Counted from the first letter of the stretch, positions 33,598-45,237 are shown. The stretch: DNA of 64,000 nt from Tetrastigma voinierianum (GCA_016808115.1 JAEQBH010002939.1:93943-157942); one strand, 5' to 3'. The notes: generated from the sequence alone by a model not told the origin. A program made the numbers and translations.

Positions 33598-35242
33598 TGT
33601 CTCGAAGTGTACGGTACATGTAGCGCAGACAATATGTACATCACGTGCCATTGTAATATTTTTAGAGTTGTTGTTCGAAGGGATGAAATGGTGGAAATGA
33701 TAAATTTATAGACCAGGGAATGTTATCTTAGAGCAAGTATTAAAATGTGTGATCAAATAGGAGCATAAGGGCATAATCAAAGAAGATAATATGCCAAAGT
33801 AGAAATAACATAAGTTAAATTGCAAATCTTAGAGAGATGGAGGACCTGTTTGCAATTAAGGTATAAATGAGACTATAAATAGGAGATGGAACAAACAAAA
33901 ATCTCATTTGGTCTCATTTTCTAGGGCTCCACGTTTTAAGAAGGAGAAAGGGAGAGGAAGAGAGGAAGAAGAGGAAGAAGAGGAAGAAGGAGAAGGAGAA
34001 GAAAGTTAAGAAATTTAGGTATGGAATCATGTGTAATTTGGGTTTTTGGATGTCTAGGGTTTTTGGTATGAATTTTCTATGGAGAATAGTTGCTCCTTGT
34101 TCTAGGTTTTCGTGGAGAGATCACATTAACCCTAGAATTCTTGAAGTTTTGTGGGAAAAACCCTAGTTGGTGAAAATTAAACATGGAATCCTCCTATTTA
34201 TATGATTTTGTAGGAATTGGTGGACCTGGAGATTTGAATTTTGATTTTCCTAGGGTTTGGTTATATGAGGTTCCAAACCACCAATTGAAGTGTTGGCCAA
34301 GTGGTTTTGGATGAATTCCATGTTGGTTTGAGGTATTATGGAATGGAGAAGTTGTATGAAGAGGTGGTACAAAGATGCAAAATCCCGGCTTTTTCTAGGC
34401 AAAAACCACAAAGTGGTATTGGTACCAAAACAGGGTGGTACCGGTCACTACTTGTGGGTGTCGATCTTAGGGTACCCAAGCAGTGGTAAAATTTTCCTGC
34501 TTATAATGCCAGTTATTTGTGATTTCATATAGTTAAGCCCAAAATCATACATTGATAGTATAGGAACCTTACTAAATGATTAAGAAAGGTTCAAAGAAGA
34601 TTGGAACTCAATGAAAAATGTAGCATACCTCGATCGCCTCGGCGACCGCTTCGCCTTGGCGGTGATAGTGAGTGTATTTAAGTCTTTATCACGATCGCGT
34701 TAAGTTTATACGTTATACATAGGCGATTAATGTGTTCGCCGTATTCGTTTGAGTGTGTAGGCTAAAAGCAAAGGCGGGAAAGTTGTGGAGTTGTGCTCAA
34801 GTTTAGTAAACAAAAAGGTGAGTGTTCTAAACCGATTTTTTCAAATACTAGTGTATTATTATGGCGTTTCTGTTGGTATTTAATGGTTTGATTGTAAACC
34901 ATATTTTTAAAAGCCAAACAATGAGTTTAGAAAGCAAACCATGGTTTGATTTAAACCATATGTGAAAAGCAATATAAGTAATGGTTTTTTGATGTATTCA
35001 ACCATACTTTTTAAATAGCAAGCAAAGCAATGGTTTTGAGTTGTAAAACCATATTTCAAAGGAAATAATGACGAAGCAAGCAAAGAATATTTTAACAGGC
35101 CTAACGAAAATCCCTAGTTTAAGCAAACATCTACCGGTCGGTATTCCGTCGTGCACGGTGGTGTTAGGATATCATTCATGCATTTTAGATTTGCCTGGTC
35201 GGCAAACTTAGTTCATGCATCATGGCATTTAAAGGAGACCGT
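33598..35242 (+). mobile_element. 5' part of a TGTAAC-family LTR, split by a nested LTR
   Basis: Word-by-word counterpart, in the opposite orientation, of 10127 down to about 8520: AAGTGTACGG near the start, ATCTCATTTGGTCTCATTTT (33901), a GA-rich tract (33940-34005), GTACC boxes (34365-34480), AAGCAAAGGCGGGAAAG (34768), and GGCATTTAAAGGAG at the break. It continues at 39158 after the insertion 35243-39157. No clear TSD (TGGCA and CTTCA outside). Confidence 0.87.
34885..35070 (+). repeat. array of ATGGTTT...AAACCAT inverted repeats
   Basis: Four units of about 40-60 bases. Each carries AATGGTTT or CATGGTTT, a 5-12 base loop, then AAACCAT or ACCATA, followed by an AAAAGC-like word. Same units at 8690-8895. 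Confidence 0.8.
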
Positions 35243-35523
35243 TGTGGCGACCCCCGCGCCTAGCCCGCCCCGGTTGGCGGATTCGAACCGAAGCCTCGGG
35301 GACGCTCGTTTAAAGCCATTAATCAAATCCCTTTAGTTATCGTTTTATTAAATTTTAGTTTTCAAAAGTGTCGCAACCCGAATCCCCAGGCACCGACCCG
35401 ATTGGCGGGATCGAGCCGGGCCGGTTTCAGACAATTTCAATTATCTTATCAAAACATTTGGCTTGTGTTATTCATTTTAGATTTTGAAATTTCGCGGAAG
35501 CATTTCATTTTGGGCAAGCCCAT

Positions 35524-37054
35524 TGATTAGTCCCAAAAAAGTGCTATTTTGAGCCCTATTTTATATAGGTTTTGAGTGCTTTTTGTGCACTAATCATGCA
35601 GTGTAAATTAAGTGTTCAAGTCTTCTTAGTGATCACTTATGTGTTTAGTGGATTTATTTTTGGTTGTTTCACGAGGTTTTTCTGCGTACTTTGAAGGAGT
35701 TCAATATCTCGAGACTTAATACTAGAAACCATGAAGATTGAACCCATTCATCGACCATCAAACATACCAAAATCAAAGAAAGAATGAAGGCAAAGTGATA
35801 AAAGTTGGTCTGATATAGGAGCGATAGGCCGTGCGGTGAAAATCGGCATTGGGGAATTCGCTAAGATTGCGAAAATTTCGTTTAGGATTGCAAAAATTCA
35901 TAATCTAGAAAATTTAGCAATCTATTGAAATTGAATTTTTCGCTAGACCCAAGGATTTAGCTCTACACTGTTCCTAGCGAAAAAATCCAGTTTCGCTATC
36001 ACTAAAAATTTATTAGCTAGCGAAATTTGGCTAACATGATTGCCAATGCCTAAGCGAAATTACTACGACTAACTATCTCTTTGGTGATTTCGCTACCTAG
36101 CGAAATTTTAGGTGCCTAAGCGAGAATTGTACGCGTCATCCTTTTGTAAGTGTCTGGCAGGCTTCATTTTGGTGTATTACTTCAGCATCCTTTATTTTAG
36201 CCAAAATGTTGGCTTTATTGTAGTTTCACATAAATGGGTGGCTATAAACCCCATAGTTTTGTAACAAGAAGGGAAGAAATTGGGAGAAATATTTTTGTAT
36301 GATTTTATTTCATGTAAATATCTATGGCTTAGGTTAGGGTTTGCTTTTCTCTGCTTCTCTCTCCTCTTTCTCTCATTTTCTAGGCTGCAAACACCCCTCT
36401 GCCAGGATGACAACTCAAGAGATGCTTAGCCTAAGCCTCTTTCTTTGAAAGAGGAAGGAAGCTAGCTTGGTTGTGGGAGTTCTGAGGTTGTCCTCATGTG
36501 TTGAATGCTACGGTGCGTATTTATGGCTCCACGTCTTCTCAAACTAGGGTTGAATATCATTTAATGTCATTAATTTGGCCAATACTTACCATGCTTTGGA
36601 ATGCGAGTGTATACTTGTTGCTAGATACCTTGTGGTTTTAGATGGTCTTTACGAGCCTTGAGAAATGATGTTGATCTTAGGGTTCAAACTAAAAGGGCTA
36701 TAGATGCATGTTTCTGTGTTGACTCAAATAGAGTGTGTCTGCGAGGATAGGCAGAGGACACTTGTTTGCCACTATGTTATCCAAGAGTTGGTGACTGTCT
36801 TCAAGGGTTACCTTTTCACACATCACTTTGAGTCTTTGGTTATTCAGTTTTCAAACTCTCCAGCATTTTGAAACAAATCCAAAATCCAAATAGAAAGCCT
36901 TACCTTTCATTATGCAAATCATTCCTAGGATGAAAACCCATCCCAGGTGATGCGACCACAAATAGCTATCTGGTAAGCTTGACTCACGGCAATTGCGGGA
37001 GAATATAGGATATAAATTTTGTTGATTCCGCTCACCTCGCGTGGCCTGGATGAT
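35524..37054 (+). mobile_element. solo LTR of the Athila-type family, third nesting level
   Basis: Starts TGATTAGTCCC and ends near GGATGAT. Flanks CCCAT (35519-35523) and GCCAT (37055-37059) fit a TSD with one change. The surrounding LTR reads GCTTATGG on one side and ATGGGCTTGCC on the other, which matches the continuous TTTATGGGCTTGCC at about 48560 of the related LTR. Contains several GCGAAATTT/AAATTTCGC palindromes (35860-36125). Confidence 0.88.
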
Positions 37055-37488
37055 GCCATAAGCATTTACAATTAACAAGATTCTCGCATTTACATTTAAC
37101 AAAATGCCTTTACAAGAATAATGATTCGAGTTCGAACTATTTTACAAGGTAATCGATGTTCGAAAGAAATGGAGTAATGCATATGATGGAGCATACTCCA
37201 TGATTCATATCTTTATGACTCACAGGCTCCTCGATCTTGGGTCTTAGCACTAATATCTATCACTCGGTACCTGCGCATTGATAAAAACAATACGCTAAAC
37301 ATTTTCATGCTTAGTGGTTCTATACAGTTCTTTATTCCATTTTTGTTCCATATAAATCATGCATTTATCAAAATAATGCCTTTATACAATATCAGTGTAA
37401 TGTAAAGTGCTATACGAGAATACACTTTTCAATACCATCATTCGTTTTTCGGTTTGTGATTTCACATATGGCTATAGGGTGACATCCA

Positions 37489-37720
37489 GCCAGATTCAAT
37501 TGGTGAATCTATCACAGTTTGTCATTGGTAGCAATGGTTTCATTCAATGTCCGTCTCATATGACTATAGAAGTCGACATTCACGACAGATTTAGTTGGTG
37601 AATCTTGTCATGTCTGTCATTCAGTAGCAATGTGATTTCGCGTTAGACAAATACAACCACCTTCATGACGAATTCAGTTGGTGAATCCCGTCATGTTGGT
37701 CATTCAATAATAAAGTTTCA
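37489..37720 (-). repeat. three ~90-bp repeats, each with a hairpin module
   Basis: Plus-strand cores AGATTCAATTGGTGAATCT (about 37492), AGATTTAGTTGGTGAATCT (about 37586) and GAATTCAGTTGGTGAATCC (about 37670). Each is an inverted repeat of 5-6 bp around a TTGGT-containing loop (ACCAA on the minus strand), followed by (T/C)GTCATG or similar. Matches the hairpin module of 47385-48255. Confidence 0.88.
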
Positions 37721-39409
37721 ATCCAATTTTCTTTTATCTGATAAAATTGGCTTGTAGCTCGAATACACGCATACATGGGATATTTGTCAAACATTTCAAA
37801 TACTAATCATTCGAATCGATATATATGTATATTTATAAATAGAAGTAATATGAGAATAAGACAAGTATAGAACAAAAGCTGGAATAAGAACAATTAGAGA
37901 ACAAACCGATTATCGATTTCGTTTCCTTTTTCGATATCAATCCTAGGTCAGTTATCGTCTTCACCCTTTTTAGTCAAATCTGATTTATTCGCTCTTAGTG
38001 GGTTAAGCAATTAATCATACTAAGCGAATATCGTCGAGAGCCAAGCTTAAACTGCCTCATTCTTGCAAAGATCTGATGCGGTTTTTACTTAGTCTCATTC
38101 TTATTCGAACCCACATTATTCATTTCTTAGGGTTTCCTATACTAGAGTGTATGAATTTAGGCTTAAATGCACAAAAACTACACAATCTAGTCATTTTGGG
38201 CTCACATGTACCGGTACACCTTGGACCTGTACCGGGGTACATGTTACTGTCCTGATTAGCATGTCCGGTCTGTATTGTTGGACTCATCTTGGAAATTTTG
38301 TATTGTTTGAATGAGGTTATGGGTGTGCTCATTTGCCTCTGGTACATGTCGAGGAAATTGTCAGTTGCTTCTTTACCACTTTTGATACCAATTCTCTTAT
38401 ATACTTCCCCATTCCTTAATTCCTCAAAAATCATCCACATCAAAATCATCCAACAACTTCAATATTGGTGGTTTGGAACCTCATCTCACAAAAACCCTAG
38501 GTAAAAATCCTATGAATTCCACCCAGGTCCATCAATTCTTCCTAAACATCCTTATAATTTTGATGATTCCATGTTTATTTTCTACCATTTGAGGGTTTTA
38601 CCCACATAACCTCAACAAATCTAAGGGTTTAGGTGGTCTCTTCCACAAAACCTAGACAGAAGAAAACAACTATTCTCCAAACCAAAACCTTAGAATTCAA
38701 ATTGCCCATACTTTCAAGAATAAACATACCTTGGTTTGGGTCTTCCTCTCCCCTTCTCCCTTCTTTTCCTCTTCTTCCTCTTATTTCTCCCTCCTTCTCC
38801 TCTCATACGTTTTTGCCCTGCTTCAAAAAATGAGACAATTAGTTTGTTTGTCTCAACACTCCTTTTATCCTCCCATAATTCTCACTGTTGCAATTAAGTC
38901 CTTCACTCTTTTAATTTGCAAATCAACTTGTTTAATTCTATTGTGGCCCATCTCTCTCCTTTTATGATTTTATATCCCTTATGGCAATTACAATTTTATC
39001 CTTGTTCTAGTGCCCAAATTTCGGGTTCACTAAATCTACATTTCTGATTTGTCGATTTATCAAATTTTTTTTTCGGAAAAACTGAGTTTGGCTCAATTCC
39101 TTACCCGGAATATAATAAATTATTATAAAAATTCTAGGGTATTTTACAGGCGTTACAACCGATAACCTCTTTGGAGTATATAGGGTTAGCGTTAACTAAA
39201 TTATGGTGATGGGGCCAGGTGATTCACCATATTCACAGGAAAAGGTGAAGTGAGTGTACGGGCCCGCTGCTGGTGAGGCGGACCTAGGTCCAGCCATCGG
39301 CACGGTCGATGCCCAGGCTCCCGTGTTCACTAGGATAGAGCAAGCAGGAAAGGCCTCCAGTGGTTGATGATTTATAAGCATGTTTTATACAGTTTTGAAA
39401 TCAACCACT

Positions 39410-39628
39410 GGTACACGGTTGAGCTCAGGCTCCCGTGGTTATTTTAAAGCAAACGGTTGAGCCCAGGCTCCCGTTTTGATTTTAAAACAATCGGTTGAGC
39501 CCAGGCTCCCGTGGTTATTTTAAAGCAAACGGTTGAGCCCAGGCTCCGGTTTTATTTTAAAGCAAACGGTTGAGCCCAGGCTCCCGTTTTTATTTTAAAG
39601 CAAGCGGTTGAGCCCAGGCTCCCGTGTT
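39410..39628 (+). repeat. six-unit ~39-bp array CGGTTGAGCCCAGGCTCCCG
   Basis: Six copies of CGGTTGAGCCCAGGCTCCCG (last base variable), separated by TTTTATTTTAAAGCAAA or close variants. GAGCC and GGCTC form a 5-bp stem with a 2-base loop. Units are very similar to each other, more so than in the copy at 8070-8262. Confidence 0.95.
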
Positions 39629-39850
39629 TATAAAAAGTTTTATAAACTTTTTAAAGCAAGAGATTTGAGAAAAGTTTTATAAACTTTTAAAGCAAAGCAC
39701 AATGTAAAGTAAGCAAGAGATTTGAGAAAAGTTTTATAAACTTTTAAAGAAAGCAAAGCAAGCGAAACAGGAAGTATGAAAAGTTTTATAAACTTTTAAG
39801 CGGCTTAAGTCTGAGAAAGTTTTAGAAACTTTAAAGTAGCAGCGAGCACG
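39628..39850 (+). repeat. array of AAAGTTTTATAAACTTT palindromes
   Basis: Five copies of (A)AAAGTTTTATAAACTTTT or shortened forms, separated by 25-60 bases with AAAGCAAG and GATTTGAG words. Confidence 0.93.
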
Positions 39851-40402
39851 GAAAATATCGTAAAGAGTTTTACAGTTTTGAGATGTTTTCAGAAAAAATA
39901 AAAATAAAACATTTTATAAAGCATGCACTCACTGAGCTCGTTTAGCTCATTATTTTCCTATTTTAAAAACTATTTTCCAGGTACAGGAACTCCGGACGCT
40001 GGAGTAGATTAGGATTCTCCTGACTTTAGTATCAGTGTTGTAATTAACAATCTTTTGTAAGGAAATACTTTGAATTTCTATAGTGGAGTATATGTATGTA
40101 CATAGTGTAGTTGTGAAAATGTGTTGAGCTTGAGGCTCTTTTGAAAGAACGTTGTTGGTTGCAATATTTGGAAAAGTGTAAGGTGCTGTTTTGAGTTGGA
40201 ATATATCCCCATGTCCCAGTGACATCTTTGCGAGAGATTTTCTGGAATCCTAAGTGGAGAAAAGGAAAAATTTTTATAGGGTTATCCAACGAAGCAATAC
40301 GAAGCCGCTTCACGGGAGATTTCTAGTCATTAGAAGTAACGGCTGGGGATTTCTGTGGAGTGGCCGGCACACCCGCCGCTAGTAGGGGGTGGGGGTGTGT
40401 CA

Positions 40403-42104
40403 CTTCATCTCCTCATGGAGGAGAACATATTTCCATGTGGACCCACCGAAAAAGGTTTGTGGGACTCATTGTAATTTTAGCTTAAAGACAGCTAATTTAT
40501 TGTGCTCAAACCCATTTTTCCAATAGGATGCATGGGAGTTGGTAGAAAATGGAGTAATGCACTAAGGCATACACAGACATAATATAATGAATATGACAAG
40601 ATGAACGTTGTACACATAATTTACACAGGATAAACAATGATGAATCGAAGGCATGGTTTGGCGCTAAGAGAGATCAAAACCAGTTATGGATTGAAAAAGC
40701 CTTTACGCTAATGCGGGTGTGTCATAATCCCATGCATGCATCAAGGTTATAGAAACCTTTTAACAGCGAGTAATTAATGAGAAGGATGGTGGTTTTGCTG
40801 ACAATGCCATCTTGAACACCTCTGAAAATAAAATTGAAATTCTTTGGTTAAATAACTAAGGCAGTCATATATGATAACATGGATAATACATAATTAATGA
40901 GAATTACCAATATGAGGGTTGCTTGGTTTTCGTTCCCTTTTTCTTATCTTGTTCTTTCTAATCTCTTTTTTCCTTAAGCAAGGAGGAGTTACTTTTTAGT
41001 CATTCTTGACTTGAAATCACCCCTCTATAGCTCTTTCTACCTATTTCATTTCTCAATAAAGTGGTTCTTCCACAAAAATCAAGATTTTTAATTTATTTTT
41101 TCATGTTTTTGTCGTTATCTTGTGCGGTATGTGGATTGTGTCGTCTTATACGATTTGATTTTCATCATCTTGTTGTGGCGCTTTCTTGTCTGGGTGATTC
41201 AGAAAATGAGCATATTGATCAACGAGACATCAAATCAAATTATGATTGTTAGTATCTTAGAGGCTTTGGAGTCAAATGTATTTCAATCATCATAGAATTA
41301 TCAAATGTGAAGGTTTTGAGCCAATTCATTGTGTTATTAACCTAGATGATGCGTCATTCTCTAGCATTTTAAGTGAATTTGATTATGTGTTTATATCGAA
41401 TGTATAACTAGTTCGAATTAATAAAATTATTATCTTTTCAAAAAGAAAAAAAGAAGTTGGTCTAAGACTTTGGGGTTTTAACTTGATGGTCATCTCGAGG
41501 GGCTATTGGATTTACCGTTAACTAAGTATGGGATTAGTTGAGTTCTTGTGCAAAAGCTAGTCAAACATCCACGATTATCGAAATAATAATAATATTGAGA
41601 ATTACCATTACCAAAAACACCTCAATTAGATAGTAGGACTCCCATCGTTTGCATACAAGTTATTGTATTTAAAGAAAATGAAGATGTCGTTGTTGTATGG
41701 ATGCACAAACTTCCCCGTAGACAAAGTTTATATCTTTACACCTAATTATAGGCTGTTTGCGAGTATCTTTTAATATCTAAAAAATATTTTTCAAATAAAA
41801 ATTCTTGATCTTTGTTTTTCTTGATGGTAAACTTATCTAATTTGAATCTATTTATTAATTATTAAATTTATATGAAAATAGAATAACTTATCTGAAGTAA
41901 GCATGTCACGTTAAAAATTAAAAAATTAAATTTGTAAGAATTCATCATGTTGACTGTTGAGACGTGGTAGCTCGTGAGACGGAGGATGGACCCCCATGAG
42001 GGTTTATATTTGGATCTTTCCATTGGGCCTTTCATATTAGTGCATCTAGCCCATATTGTTTTATAATATAAAGGTAGAGACCTTTTTTTTCGGATAGATG
42101 ATAC
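40403..42104. other. no recognised gene or element
   Basis: AT-rich sequence of 1.7 kb. A 63-codon plus-strand ORF (41061-41252, MVLPQKSRFLIYFFMFLSLS) has a hydrophobic stretch but no family resemblance I know. This is one of the few parts that could be old host sequence. Confidence 0.45.
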
Positions 42105-42109
42105 AACAT

Positions 42110-42540
42110 TGTCACGGACTTAGCTTTTTCACTAAGCTCTTGTACAACACAACTTTTCCACTCAAGTTGCTAAATCAGCCTTCCCACTCGCCTAACTAGC
42201 TTTGCTAAGCACTTACACTCAAAGTTGGAAACTAAGAAAATAAGAGAACTCATAGAACTCTTTAAGAAAGGAAGAATGCTTTATTGAAGTAGGAAGCTCT
42301 ATACAACTCTTTGGAAGCTCATTTGCTTGGTTGGTTGGGTGCCTTGGCCAAATGAGGCCTTCACCTATTTATAGGCACCTTATAAATTCTCTAGAACCTT
42401 GGTTGGTTCCTTACAAATCATAAGAGTTCTAAAATACTCTACTTTGTACAAGTTATATACAAGAGATCCATGGAAGACTCTAGATAATTCTCTCATCTTC
42501 TATACCTTTCCATAGCTACGCTTATGTGTGAACTTCTCTA
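42110..42540 (-). repeat. 3' LTR of gag-only element
   Basis: Pairs with 44444-44845. The right edge is eroded (about 42530-42545). Beyond it, on the minus strand, an A/G-rich AAGAAGATCCTAGAGAAG-like stretch could be the polypurine tract. Confidence 0.75.
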
Positions 42541-42544
42541 GGAT

Positions 42545-43179
42545 CTTCTACACTAAATTATATACAAAGATGCTTTCAGACTTCTCTAGAATACTCAAGG
42601 TGACCCTCCAGCTTCTCAAGTCTTCCACACATACGCAGGAGTGTAGGCTGCTAGGGCCTTCTAGAGTTTCGAACTCTTGTAGCCAAAGAGAAGTGTGTCC
42701 ATAAGTATCTAGATTCTTCCCTTCTCCTTAGGTAAGGCCTTAAGGGGCTCATTTGTACCCATGGAGGGATCCTTCCCATTTGAGGGTGTGTCGAGAATGA
42801 GGGCATGACACTCTCTACACCCACGTACCATCGGCGATCCGTCAATACCTCGAAGCTTCGAATCGTTGAAATCCAATTCCAGAACTTGCACAATGCTCGT
42901 GAACCTAACTAGTTTTAACCTCGGCCCGGTTCCTTTTATTGGACCCGAATGCTCGCACGGGAGAGACCACATGTCTCCCAGTGACCCATTTAAGCTAGGA
43001 TGTTTCTCTACCTCCTTCTCAGTGAGCTTCGGCTACTTTGTTGGTACCTATTCTTTGAGCTAGAGTGTTGTTTCCTCTTTGCCCGATTGACTTCTCATTA
43101 CCACTTAATAGATCTTATCCTTACCGTCATTTAGCTATCTCAACTTGCTCCCTTGCCTTTCTTCGCTGCGAACTTGCCT
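42545..43179 (-). other. interior of gag-only element downstream of gag
   Basis: An 87-codon minus frame (42972-42709) with LVRFTSIVQVLELDFNDSKL has no protease or RT motif that I can see. No pol domain. Confidence 0.5.
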
Positions 43180-44230
43180 TGGGCATGACTTAGAGGGTGC
43201 CTAGCATTTGAATCGAGCCCAGGCATGCCTCCTTCTTCTCTTTTTCCCTTTCCTTGATTAGGTCATTGAGCGCTTCCCTCTTAGGACATTCCCTTTCCAT
43301 ATCACAGGACCATGCGTGAGAAGCATTCGTTCTTAAGTGAACTCTCAGTTTCCTTTTGTCCTTACCATATTATGACACTTAGCTCTCAGACTGTGATGAT
43401 GGGACATTCCTCTCATGTCATATGACTCTGTCTTTGTGGAGCTATATCTTGAAGGAGACCAAAACTCTGCCTTATGATGTGCCAAGGGCTCTGTTATTGC
43501 CATTGTAGTGGCTAAGTCTTGTACACCTTTATGCCTTAATTCCTGCTAAACCCATCCTTGCAAGTTGTCCATGAAGTTGAATAGTAACTCCTCTTCTGAG
43601 CTATCGAGAATCTCAAGCGTTAGTGCAAAGAACTCCTTAACGTATTCTCGTATTGACCCCTTGTGCTTGAGACACTACATCTTCCTCTGAGCATGATATG
43701 CCATGCCCTCAGGGTATAACTACCTCCTTATCTTCTTCTTGAAGGCATCCCATGTGTCTATCTTACACATGCCCTTCTCTGTGTCACGAACCTTCTTCGC
43801 CACCATAATGTAGTCGTATCAGTCAAGTAAATTGTAGCATTCCTCACCTTAGATGCCTCGTCTGCAGTAGGTAATTGTCTCGAAATCTGAAACTCTATTT
43901 GCCATAAGATGTGTTATCCAACTCCTTGGCATCCCTCTTGCCATCGACCAATTGTGGCTTCGGTACCTCCACCCATGGGGCCTCAAAAGTAGCCATAACC
44001 CTTCCCGATACCGCGACCTTAAAGATGGCTAAATCTTGCCTTACCTTATCGTCCCGAGCTTCTACCTGCTTAGTCAAGGCCTCCATCCTTGCCTCTGAGC
44101 TAGCAAACATATTCAGGACTTTCATGAACTCCTCATGCAACATCATTGGGACTAGAGCCTTGCACCCCCTCTTGAAGGTCTTGGATTTTCCCTCTTAAAT
44201 CCTTAATGCCCTTCTCAATGCTTTGCTCCC
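43180..44230 (-). pseudogene. Ty3-type gag
   Basis: Coiled N-terminus MMLHEEFMKVLNMFASSEAR, MEALTKQVEARDDKVRQ (44146-44045), then VPKPQLVDGKRDAKELDN (about 43970), LWWRRRF-like (about 43805), TWDAFKKKIRR (about 43760), YHAQRKM, HKGSIREYVKEF (about 43650), LLFNFMDNLQGW (about 43580), and a tail with ECPKREALNDLIKEREKE (about 43285-43235). This is the plant retrotransposon-gag capsid plus a degenerate zinc knuckle with one Cys pair missing. Stops and frameshifts present. Confidence 0.9.
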
Positions 44231-44443
44231 CAATAAATTGAGCCCTCATTAATTATACGCCATAGCAAGCTCACAGCTTGGCTTGGCAGTCCATCAAGCT
44301 AGTAATGGCATCACAAGACTTATCCTTCCTCCCTCATCCCTTGGCTGGAGGGTCAAGGTCCTTACCTCGAACTGCTCCACTAACATCCTGAGGCCCTATC
44401 ATATCCTCGAGCTACACTCACACGTCCTTGACAAGCTCGTGCA

Positions 44444-44845
44444 GCATCACGGACTAAGCCTTTTCACTAAGCTCCCATCTGTCTTCTCATAGACAACTTT
44501 AACTAGCCTTGCTATGCTCACATAAGGTCGAATTCAAGAGGGTCAGAGAACTCACAGAGTACTCTTTAAGAAAGGAAAAAGAATGCTTTATCGAAGTAGG
44601 AACTTCTATCTGACTCTTTGGAAGCTACATTTGCTTGGTTGGTTGGGTGCCTTGGCCAAATGGGGCCTTCACTTATTTATAGGTGCATAGAATTCTCACA
44701 AAACCTTTGTTGGTTCACTTACAAATTATGAGAGTTCTAGAATACTCTTCTTTGTACAAGTTATATACAAGAAATCCATGGAAGACTCTAGTTAACTCTC
44801 TCATCTTCCAAACCTCTCCATAGCCTTCCACTTACACTCTTACCA
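44444..44845 (-). repeat. 5' LTR of gag-only element
   Basis: On the minus strand it starts TGGTAAGAGTGTAAGTGG and ends near GTCCGTGA. A TATAAATA box lies on the minus strand near 44675. TSD AACAT at 44846-44850. Confidence 0.8.
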
Positions 44846-44850
44846 AACAT

Positions 44851-45237
44851 ATATCAAAAGTTTACAATTTTAATACATGTTATATAATAACATGAAACCC
44901 ATAGTAGGCTTTCTTCTCGGCCAAACTCTAATAGGTGGCCTTCTGTCGCTCCTGTGCCTGAAATAGTGATCCCTCGACAGGGTGAGCAAAGACCAGTAGT
45001 GATAATTTCCTACATGAGTTTACTTCCCTTTTTAAGTGCACATGCATGGCGAAGACACACATTCAAGCAATTTCATGAACCTACTCGAAGCGTCCTGCAT
45101 TGCCCAGACAGTGTCTGAGGTCTGCGACTCCCTCACATATGCCTAAGTCAAATGCAAGTAAAATCACAGTTTTCAAAACAAAAGCTGTTGTTCTTGAAAA
45201 CCATTCTGTTGTTAAAAGTATTGGAGCTCTCAAGGCT
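44851..45237. other. unassigned sequence left of the 4.35-kb solo LTR
   Basis: Continuous with 49603 onward before the LTR insertion. No coding motif found in any frame, joined or unjoined. Confidence 0.45.

Larger units (their letters stand above)
35243..39157 (-). mobile_element. solo LTR nested in the TGTAAC-family LTR, itself carrying a third LTR
   Basis: On the minus strand it starts TGTAACGCCTG and ends GGGTCGCCACA. Flanks are ACCGT (35238-35242) and ACCGA (39158-39162). Without the inner LTR (35524-37054) it is about 2.4 kb. It shares with 45243-49597 the ACATGTACCGGTACA box (about 38220), an 'ACTAGAACAAGG' segment (about 39014), the hairpin repeats (37489-37720) and the terminal GC-rich motif. 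No coding region; the 109-codon minus ORF at 38449-38120 is LTR sequence similar to that in related copies. Confidence 0.9.
39158..40402 (+). mobile_element. 3' part of the split TGTAAC-family LTR
   Basis: Continues from 35242 after the nested LTR. TTTGGAGTATATAGGG, GGCCTCCAGTGGTTGATGAT and later words match 8500 down to 7326 of the other copy. Ends GGGTGTGTCA at 40402. Holds the two arrays listed next. Confidence 0.88.
42110..44845 (-). mobile_element. gag-only Ty3-type LTR element (non-autonomous), TSD AACAT
   Basis: Direct repeats 42110-~42540 and ~44444-44845 share long runs such as TTTGCTTGGTTGGTTGGGTG and CTTTGTACAAGTTATATACA. AACAT stands outside both ends (42105-42109, 44846-44850). 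On the minus strand the element starts TGGTAAGAG and ends CCGTGACA. The interior of about 1.9 kb has gag but no protease, RT or integrase. It would need enzymes from another element. Confidence 0.85.

Noticed and set aside
37489..37720. CRISPR-like regularly spaced repeats
   Set aside because: Only three diverged units in a plant LTR, spacers are similar to each other, and no cas genes occur.
41061..41252. 63-codon ORF with hydrophobic segment
   Set aside because: Too short and isolated; one membrane-like stretch in AT-rich DNA is common by chance.
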